Positions 5,429-10,558 of a stretch of 10,558 bases of DNA are shown piece after piece (the stretch's first letter is position 1; each line of letters begins with the position of its first letter). The position numbers and the translations under genes are program-made. The notes below the pieces were generated by a model, which was given only the letters and a program-made list of their open reading frames with translations, searched no databases and had not been told where the DNA came from. The stretch covers positions 1 to 10,558 of the forward strand of contig JBDNIO010000111.1 in NCBI GenBank assembly GCA_041688215.1. Direction: 5' to 3'. The stretch is from JBDNIO01 sp041688215 (GTDB taxonomy: Bacteria > Pseudomonadota > Gammaproteobacteria > Nevskiales > Salinisphaeraceae).

Positions 5429-6791
5429 AGAAGTCGCAAGCGCGCCGCCGCCGCGTCTGGAAACAGACTATCTTGTCGTCGGTGCCGGGGCCATGGGGAT
5501 GGCCTTCGCCGACGAGATATTCAGCGCACGGCCTGACGCCCGCATCACACTGGTGGACCGACGCGCCCGGCCGGGCGGCCACTGGAACGATGCCTATCCG
5601 TTTGTAGCATTGCACCAGCCGGCCGCGTTCTATGGCCTGGGCTCCGCCAAGCTGGGTACCGGCGGCGCCGATTTGGCCTCGGGTCCGGAAATCGTTGCCT
5701 ACTACCATCGTGCCATGCAGCGCATGCTTGCCAGCGGGCGGGTGCAATTCTTTTCGCAGAGTGACTGTAGGCAGTCAGACGACGATAAAGCGCGAATCGT
5801 TTCCCTGCTAGATGAGCACTGTGTTACCGAAGTCGAAGTAACAACCCGGCTGGTCGACGCCAGCTATATGAACGTAGAGGTTCCCTCAACGCACGGCCCA
5901 CGCTACGAGGTGGCCGAGGACGTGAACCTGATACCGCTGAATGCGCTGCCCCAGGTTAGCAAGCCCTGGCAACGTTACGTGGTTATCGGCGCCGGCAAGA
6001 CGGGAATGGACGCGATTCTGTTCCTGCTGGATCGCGGCGTCGATCCCGATCGCGTTCGCTGGATCGTGCCCAACGATGCCTGGCTCTGGGACCGGCCTTC
6101 CGTGCAGCCGGGGATCGCGACCGCCATGTTTTTGTGCCAGCTTGAGGCTCTTATCGAGCATCGCCAAGTGGATGAACAATTCCAGGCGCTGGAAAAACAG
6201 GGCAGTATTCATCGCATCGACCGCAATGTTATGCCGGTCAAATGGCGCTGCGCCACCGTCGACCCGTCTGAGGTCGTGGCGTTACGCCGGGTAAAGGATG
6301 TGGTCCGGCTCGGCCGGGTAAAGTCGATTGGTGACGACACTATCAAACTATCGCAGGGCAGTATTGCCACGGACAGCAACTGCCTGCACGTCGACTGCAC
6401 GGCCAATGGTCTGGCCAAATTGCCAGCACGCCCCATTTTTGAAAATAAACGCATAACCTTGCAGTCACTCGTTATGTGTCAGCAGGTGTTCAGCGCGGCC
6501 ATCATCGGCCGCCTCGCCCTGACAAATTGCAGTGATGAAGAACTTAATCAACGCTGCCGGGTGGTGCCGCATCCCGAGTTTAAAGAAGACCTGCCCGCCT
6601 GCCTGACCACAAGCTTCCAGAATCTGCTCGATTTGAATCGCCACATTCCGCTATGGATGCGCCGCAGACGGCTGAACCTGATGCACCACGATTCGCTATG
6701 GAAGTATTTGGTCTTGGTAATCAAGGCCAAACGCAAGCTTCCCGCTGCGCTGGCGGTGGTGGCAGAGCAGAAGGCTGCGGCGGTGGCTTAA
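5418..6791 (+). CDS. FAD/NAD(P)-binding oxidoreductase, flavin monooxygenase-like
   Basis: This 457-residue flavoprotein has two Rossmann dinucleotide motifs. The first is VVGAGAMG (Gly22-Gly27), ending its second strand at Asp47 and followed by RPGGHWND (51-58), which resembles the GGxW segment of flavin monooxygenases and should bind FAD. The second, VVIGAGKTGMD (Gly191-Gly196), is likely to bind NAD(P)H. No Baeyer-Villiger fingerprint (FxGxxxHxxxW) is seen, and the two-Rossmann layout is unlike StyA, which has one. No membrane helix is apparent. I chose ATG 5418 over GTG 5406; neither has a good Shine-Dalgarno site, and translation probably re-initiates from the overlapping upstream start at 5402. 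It follows the isomerase directly, so it could supply or consume an oxygenated intermediate. The reaction is not established; a dehydrogenase is possible. Confidence 0.8.
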   Translation: MSDIEVASAPPPRLETDYLVVGAGAMGMAFADEIFSARPDARITLVDRRARPGGHWNDAYPFVALHQPAAFYGLGSAKLGTGGADLASGPEIVAYYHRAMQRMLASGRVQFFSQSDCRQSDDDKARIVSLLDEHCVTEVEVTTRLVDASYMNVEVPSTHGPRYEVAEDVNLIPLNALPQVSKPWQRYVVIGAGKTGMDAILFLLDRGVDPDRVRWIVPNDAWLWDRPSVQPGIATAMFLCQLEALIEHRQVDEQFQALEKQGSIHRIDRNVMPVKWRCATVDPSEVVALRRVKDVVRLGRVKSIGDDTIKLSQGSIATDSNCLHVDCTANGLAKLPARPIFENKRITLQSLVMCQQVFSAAIIGRLALTNCSDEELNQRCRVVPHPEFKEDLPACLTTSFQNLLDLNRHIPLWMRRRRLNLMHHDSLWKYLVLVIKAKRKLPAALAVVAEQKAAAVA

Positions 6792-6805
6792 GCACCCGGC
6801 TTGCG

Positions 6806-6835
6806 TTGTGTTTGCCCGTTCAACTCCGCTAGAAT
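6806..6835 (+). promoter_or_regulatory. Weak candidate promoter upstream of thrS
   Basis: TAGAAT at 6830-6835 matches five of six -10 bases, with TTGTGT at 6806-6811 as a poor -35 at 18-bp spacing. It lies in the 144-bp gap between the oxidoreductase and thrS. I see no intrinsic terminator in this gap, so read-through from the accessory operon into thrS is possible. Confidence 0.3.
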
Positions 6836-6935
6836 TGCCTGCGGTTTAGCGCTCACTGGCCTGCGAATAGCCAGTTCAATACGTCCACAATATGCACGCG
6901 ACCCCTGGTATAGGTCGCCACTGAAGAGAGACTCC

Positions 6936-8843
6936 ATGCCCGCGATTACCCTCCCTGACGGTTCTGTCAAACAGTTCGACCACCCCGTAAGCGTGATGCA
7001 GGTTGCCGAATCCATCGGCCCGGGCCTGGCGAAGGCCGCGCTTGCCGGGCGGGTAGACGGCAAGTTGATCGACGCCTGTGTCGAGATCGATCACGACGCC
7101 AAACTCGAGATTGTCACCAGTCGTGATGCTGACGGTGTGGACATCATCCGCCATTCCAGCGCGCATTTGCTGGGTCAGGCTCTGAAAACACTGTATCCCG
7201 ATGTGCAGATGGCCATCGGCCCGGTGATTGAAGATGGCTTTTATTACGACATCAATATCGGTAAGACGCTGACGCCTGAAGACCTGGAAGCGATTGAGCA
7301 GCGCATGCACGAGCTTTCGGAGAAAGACCACGAGGTTATCCGCGAAGTCGTGAGCCGCGAACAGGCGCTGGCGGCGTTCGAGACGCGCAACGAGCCGTAT
7401 AAAGCCGAAATCGTGCGCGAAATTCCCGACGGCGAAACCATCGCGCTTTACCACCATGATGAATATGTGGATATGTGCCGTGGCCCGCACGTGCCCAATT
7501 CTCGCCACTTGCGCGCGTTCAAGCTCACCAGTCTTGCCGGGGCCTATTGGCGCGGTGATTCCAGCAACGAAATGCTCACGCGCATTTACGGCACCGCCTG
7601 GGCAAACAACAAGGAACTTAAGGCCTATATCCAGCGCATAGAAGAATCCAAAAAACGCGACCACCGTGTAATCGGCCGCCGCCTGGATCTGTTCCATACC
7701 CAGGAAGAAGCGCCGGGCATGGTGTTCTGGCATGACAATGGCTGGCGCATTTATCTCGCGATTACCGATTACATACGCGCCAAGCTGCGCACCCAGGGCT
7801 ATGAAGAGGTGCACACGCCTTCGATTATCGATATTTCCCTGTGGGAAAAATCTGGGCACGCGGAAAAGTTTGCCGACGACATGTTTCTGACCGGCTCGGA
7901 AGAGCGCAAATACGCCATCAAACCGATGAACTGCCCGGCGCATGTGCAGATTTATAACCGCGGCCTGCGCAGTTACCGTGATCTGCCGCTGCGCATGGCG
8001 GAATTCGGTGCCTGCCACCGCAATGAGCCGTCGGGAACCCTGCACGGACTGATGCGCGTGCGCGGATTTACCCAGGATGATGCGCATATCTTCTGTACGG
8101 AAGAACAAATTGCGGGTGAAGTGTCGCAATTTATCGACCTATTGTTCGCTGTCTACAAGGACTTCGGATTCGAGGAAGTGCTGGTCAAATTATCCACCCG
8201 GCCCGAGCAGCGCGTGGGCGCAGATGCCATCTGGGACAAGTCGGAAGCGGCGCTGGAACAGTGTTTGAATGAAAAGAATCTCGACTGGCAGTTACAGCCG
8301 GGCGAGGGCGCATTTTACGGCCCAAAAATCGAGTTTTCACTACGCGATTGCCTGAGTCGCGTATGGCAGCTAGGCACCATCCAGCTTGATTTTTCCATGC
8401 CCGGGCGCCTGGGCGCCGAGTATGTGGATGAGGACAGCGAGCGGCAGGTGCCCGTGATGCTGCATCGCGCGATTCTGGGGTCGGTCGAGCGTTTCATCGG
8501 CATCCTGATCGAACACCACGCGGGTTCCTTGCCGTTGTGGTTGGCGCCGGTGCAGGCGGTGGTGCTCACCATTACCGAAAAACAGGATGATTTTGCCCGC
8601 CTAGTGCAAAAAAATCTCATCGAAAATGGCTTTTCTGTCGATCTGGACTTGAGAAACGAGAAGATCGGCTATAAAATCCGCGAGCATACGCTGCAGCGTA
8701 TTCCCTATTTGCTCGTAATCGGTGATCGCGAAGTGGAATCGCAGGCGATTGCACTGCGCACGCGAGAGGGCGAAGACTTGGGAAGCATGGGGCTGCAGGC
8801 CCTGTGCGACAAGCTGAGCAACGAGGTTGCCCAGCGTGGTTAA
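6936..8843 (+). CDS. thrS: Threonine--tRNA ligase
   Basis: This 635-residue cytosolic enzyme charges tRNA-Thr with threonine, close in length to E. coli ThrS (642). In order it has an N-terminal TGS domain (about 1-62), an editing/SAD domain with HSSAH (His73, His77), the class II catalytic core with MNCPAHVQIY (Cys333 as zinc ligand), FGACHRNEPSG and MRVRGFTQDDAHIF, and a C-terminal anticodon-binding domain with the VIGDREVES segment. The residue after NCP is Ala where many homologues have Gly. ATG 6936 is chosen because it starts the conserved TGS domain and has a GAGAG upstream; the frame is open back to 6801. It heads the conserved thrS-infC-rpmI-rplT block. Confidence 0.97.
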   Translation: MPAITLPDGSVKQFDHPVSVMQVAESIGPGLAKAALAGRVDGKLIDACVEIDHDAKLEIVTSRDADGVDIIRHSSAHLLGQALKTLYPDVQMAIGPVIEDGFYYDINIGKTLTPEDLEAIEQRMHELSEKDHEVIREVVSREQALAAFETRNEPYKAEIVREIPDGETIALYHHDEYVDMCRGPHVPNSRHLRAFKLTSLAGAYWRGDSSNEMLTRIYGTAWANNKELKAYIQRIEESKKRDHRVIGRRLDLFHTQEEAPGMVFWHDNGWRIYLAITDYIRAKLRTQGYEEVHTPSIIDISLWEKSGHAEKFADDMFLTGSEERKYAIKPMNCPAHVQIYNRGLRSYRDLPLRMAEFGACHRNEPSGTLHGLMRVRGFTQDDAHIFCTEEQIAGEVSQFIDLLFAVYKDFGFEEVLVKLSTRPEQRVGADAIWDKSEAALEQCLNEKNLDWQLQPGEGAFYGPKIEFSLRDCLSRVWQLGTIQLDFSMPGRLGAEYVDEDSERQVPVMLHRAILGSVERFIGILIEHHAGSLPLWLAPVQAVVLTITEKQDDFARLVQKNLIENGFSVDLDLRNEKIGYKIREHTLQRIPYLLVIGDREVESQAIALRTREGEDLGSMGLQALCDKLSNEVAQRG

Positions 8844-8895
8844 AACCCGCTGACCGGACACCGGGCAACAAGCCCGGGTCGCGACGTGGGTTTTT
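8842..8895 (+). promoter_or_regulatory. Nested hairpin with T-run between thrS and infC
   Basis: AAAACCCGC (8842-8850) can pair with GTGGGTTTT (8886-8894), with one G-U pair, enclosing an inner stem CCGGGC (8861-8866)/GCCCGG (8872-8877) with loop AACAA. Five T residues (8891-8895) end the outer stem. It looks like an attenuator or leaky terminator placed 10 bases before the infC Shine-Dalgarno site, but it could be a processing site. Confidence 0.4.
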
Positions 8896-8917
8896 GGTTT
8901 ATTTGGAGGATACGAAT

Positions 8918-9466
8918 ATCGCTTCTGGACAAAAGGATAGACGCAACGAAGAAATCGTGGCGCCCCAGCTAAGAGTAATAGACGTTGAGGGCGAACAGCA
9001 CGGCATTATGAAAAGGGCGGATGCCCTGGCAAAAGCCAAAGAGTTTGGTATGGACTTGGTTGAAGTCGCCCCCAACGCCGAACCCCCCGTGGTTCGGATT
9101 ATGGATTTCGGCAAGCATTTGTTCGAGAAACGTAAATCGCAGCAGGCGTCGAAGAAGAAACAGAAGCAGACACAGGTAAAGGAAATCAAGTTTCGCCCTG
9201 GTACCGAAAAGGGTGACTACGATACGAAACTGCGCAAGTTGCGTGAGTTTCTGGAAGAAGGCGACAAGATCAAGATTACCCTGCGGTTCCGGGGGCGTGA
9301 AATGGCGCATCAGGAACTGGGTCTGGAACTGCTGGATCAGGTGAAAACCGACCTGCAGGAAATGGCCGATGTAGAACAGAAACCCGAAATGATGGGTCGC
9401 CTGATGGTTATGGTAATGGCGCCTCATAAAAAAGGCGTTAAAGGCCCGAGTAAGCCGAAGGAATAG
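8918..9466 (+). CDS. infC: Translation initiation factor IF-3, probable AUC start
   Basis: This 182-residue IF-3 (E. coli 180) binds the 30S subunit, keeps it free of 50S and proofreads the start codon. The N-domain has NAEPPVVRIMDFGKHLFEK, the lysine-rich linker follows, and the C-domain has QVKEIKFRPGTEKGDYDTKL and ITLRFRGREMAHQELGLELL. No in-frame ATG, GTG or TTG lies at a workable position: the Shine-Dalgarno GGAGG (8905-8909) is 8 bases before ATC 8918, and the TTG at 8903 overlaps it. An AUC start fits the family, in which infC famously starts on AUU so that IF-3 represses its own translation. It is third-gene coupled with thrS upstream and rpmI downstream. Confidence 0.9.
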   Translation: MASGQKDRRNEEIVAPQLRVIDVEGEQHGIMKRADALAKAKEFGMDLVEVAPNAEPPVVRIMDFGKHLFEKRKSQQASKKKQKQTQVKEIKFRPGTEKGDYDTKLRKLREFLEEGDKIKITLRFRGREMAHQELGLELLDQVKTDLQEMADVEQKPEMMGRLMVMVMAPHKKGVKGPSKPKE

Positions 9467-9471
9467 CCCAA

Positions 9472-9520
9472 GCAATAACCCAAGTAATTATTGCCCTGGC
9501 GTTTGACGACGCCGTCAAAC
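9472..9520 (+). promoter_or_regulatory. Two hairpins in the infC-rpmI spacer
   Basis: GCAATAA (9472-9478)/TTATTGC (9488-9494) and GTTTGAC (9501-9507)/GTCAAAC (9514-9520) each form a 7-bp stem in the 79-bp spacer before rpmI. In E. coli, L20 represses rpmI-rplT by binding mRNA structure upstream of rpmI. The position suits such an operator, but I cannot show an L20-binding fold. Confidence 0.35.
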
Positions 9521-9545
9521 CAAGTCACGACGACAAGAGAATATT

Positions 9546-9743
9546 ATGCCCAAGATCAAAACCAACCGCGGCGCCGCCAAACGCTTCAAGCGCACTGGCA
9601 GTGGTAAACTGCGTCGCCATCGTGCCAACGCCAACCACATTCTTACCAAAAAGTCCCCGGGACGTAAGCGCCGGCTGGCCAAGGGTACAATCGTCAAGCA
9701 CTGTGATCAGCCCGCGCTTGATCGCATGCTGCCCTATATCTAG
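9546..9743 (+). CDS. rpmI: 50S ribosomal protein L35
   Basis: This 65-residue, highly basic protein starts MPKIKTNRGAAKRFKRTGSG and contains HILTKKSPGRKRRL, the standard bacterial L35 sequence and length. It is a structural component of the large ribosomal subunit. It is preceded by a spacer with two hairpins and only a weak Shine-Dalgarno match (AAGAGA), which fits translation controlled by upstream RNA structure, and it lies 25 bp before rplT. Confidence 0.97.
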   Translation: MPKIKTNRGAAKRFKRTGSGKLRRHRANANHILTKKSPGRKRRLAKGTIVKHCDQPALDRMLPYI

Positions 9744-9768
9744 ACATCAGTAAACAAAGGAATTAATC

Positions 9769-10131
9769 ATGGCAAGAGTTAGCCGTGGCGTGACCGCCAA
9801 AGCGCGTCACAAGAAAATATTAAAGAAGGCCAAGGGCTATTACGGCGCACGCAGTCGTACCTTCAAGGTCGCTCGTCAAGCCGTATTCAAGGCCGGCCAG
9901 TACGCTTATCGCGACCGCCGTGTACGCAAGCGGGAATTCCGCGCGCTGTGGATTACGCGTATCAACGCCGCCGCGCACGAAAACGGCCTGTCCTACAGCA
10001 AGTTCATGCACGGCCTGAAACTGGCCGCGATTGAACTGGATCGTAAAGTGCTGGCCGATATCGCCGTGCGCGACAAGTTTGCGTTTACGCAAGTCACCGA
10101 GCAGGCGAAGGCGGCTCTGGCAAAAGCCTGA
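9769..10131 (+). CDS. rplT: 50S ribosomal protein L20
   Basis: This 120-residue basic protein starts MARVSRGVTAKARHKKIL and has KAKGYYGARSRTFKVARQAV and RALWITRINAA, typical of bacterial L20. It binds 23S rRNA early in assembly of the large subunit and in E. coli represses the rpmI-rplT mRNA. AAAGGA at 9756-9761 precedes ATG 9769 by 7 bases. It is the last gene of the block and is followed at once by a strong terminator. pheS, its usual next neighbour, is displaced by an intron start or lies beyond it. Confidence 0.98.
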   Translation: MARVSRGVTAKARHKKILKKAKGYYGARSRTFKVARQAVFKAGQYAYRDRRVRKREFRALWITRINAAAHENGLSYSKFMHGLKLAAIELDRKVLADIAVRDKFAFTQVTEQAKAALAKA

Positions 10132-10157
10132 TCAGCCCTAGACTTGTTTGGTGACGT

Positions 10158-10188
10158 AAAGGGAAAGGTTTTGTGCCTTTCCCTTTTT
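10158..10188 (+). terminator. Intrinsic terminator of the thrS-rplT block
   Basis: GGGAAAGG (10161-10168) and CCTTTCCC (10176-10183) form a perfect 8-bp stem, extended by AAA/TTT, with loop TTTTGTG and a T-tract at 10184-10188. It starts 27 bases after the rplT stop. Confidence 0.93.
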
Positions 10189-10189
10189 C

Positions 10190-10558
10190 GTGTGCGCCCA
10201 GCATGGGCGCACTCTTGGAGGTGTAAGTCCTCCCGTGAGCTGATCACGGCGAGCGAAGTGAAACGCAACTGCGGAAGGGTGACCGGCCGTGGGGAGGAAG
10301 CGTGAATCGAAACTGCGAGCCGATGAACGAGAATCGGATACAAGGCGTTGCCGAGCAAGGCGAGCGGGCATGAAACCGCGAAGCTTTTGTGATCAAGGCG
10401 TGGCGGCGTAGATCGAAGCGGTTGTGCAGTGAAGGAGTGCGTTCTTGCCTGGGGAGATCTCGTCTTGTGCCTGAAAGGGCGACGGTGCAAGCCGCAAGCG
10501 AGAAGTCAGCAGAGGCCATAGTAGTTACCGTTGGGTAGCGAAGGGCCGAAGGAATCGG
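10190..10558 (+). mobile_element. Group II intron, 5' part (probably class C), running off the window
   Basis: The sequence starts GTGTGCGCCC at 10190, with the typical 5' hairpin GTGCGCCC (10192-10199)/GGGCGCAC (10205-10212), followed by TTGGAGGTGTAAGTCCTCC and GTGACCGGCC, and later GCAAGCGAGAAGTCAGCAGAGG. These are landmarks of bacterial group II intron domain I and the region before the intron-encoded reverse transcriptase. A frame open from 10475 to the window end reads REVSRGHSSYRWVAKGR, which resembles the lead-in to the LtrA-type protein; its start is not certain. The intron begins about 2 bases past the rplT terminator T-tract. Class C introns insert after terminator stem-loops, so I infer class C. 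The exact 5' base could be 10190 or 10192. The 3' end and the protein lie outside the window. Confidence 0.8.

Noticed and set aside
6792..6935. T-box or threonine attenuator before thrS
   Set aside because: No T-box sequence, specifier stem, Thr-rich leader peptide or terminator is visible in the gap.
6876..8129. 417-codon open frame on the minus strand
   Set aside because: It lies entirely inside thrS, shows no recognisable motifs and is a shadow of the strong coding bias on the plus strand.
10244..10519. Minus-strand frames in the last 370 bases
   Set aside because: The region is explained as structured group II intron RNA on the plus strand.
1..10558. CRISPR array or tRNA/rRNA genes
   Set aside because: No regularly spaced direct repeats and no tRNA or rRNA signatures were seen on either strand.

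Overview
The window looks like a gammaproteobacterial chromosome segment of moderate GC content. The basis is the conserved translation block thrS-infC-rpmI-rplT, Shine-Dalgarno-led genes and an infC that appears to start on a non-AUG codon, as in E. coli. I cannot name a genus.

Layout. Bases 1-905 are a graveyard of insertion sequences. It holds the last 41 codons of an IS4-type transposase (+), a decayed IS4-type transposase tail pointing the other way (229-574, -), and a 233-bp stretch bounded by 13-bp inverted repeats with a second palindromic repeat nested inside it. Bases 906-6791 are a catabolic-looking accessory cluster. On the minus strand it has a DAD/ChrR-like cupin and a haloalkane-dehalogenase-like alpha/beta hydrolase. 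Divergent from these, on the plus strand, is a tightly packed set: TetR regulator, PF10118 ferritin-like 'metal-dependent hydrolase', two styrene-oxide-isomerase-like membrane proteins in tandem (the first frameshifted) and an FAD/NAD(P) two-Rossmann oxidoreductase. The intergenic region between the arms has a perfect 8+8 palindrome over a TTGACA box, a good TetR-operator candidate. Bases 6936-10131 are the housekeeping block thrS, infC, rpmI and rplT. A strong intrinsic terminator follows rplT, and a group II intron 5' end starts about 2 bases after its T-tract, running off the window.

How the genes may work together (inference). Three genes of the plus-strand set overlap by ATGA junctions and the rest are spaced by about 20 bp or less, so they are probably one transcript under the TetR protein. 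Styrene-oxide isomerase converts an epoxide to an aldehyde. Here it sits beside two candidate oxygen-activating enzymes, the flavoprotein and a PF10118 protein with a full E/ExxH/E/ExxH diiron-type ligand pattern. A hydrolase that could open or dehalogenate small substrates and a non-haem-iron-type cupin dioxygenase are on the other arm. This suggests an oxygenation, epoxide rearrangement and aldehyde route for an unknown hydrophobic substrate that is not the classical StyAB set. This co-arrangement is the most interesting part of the window.
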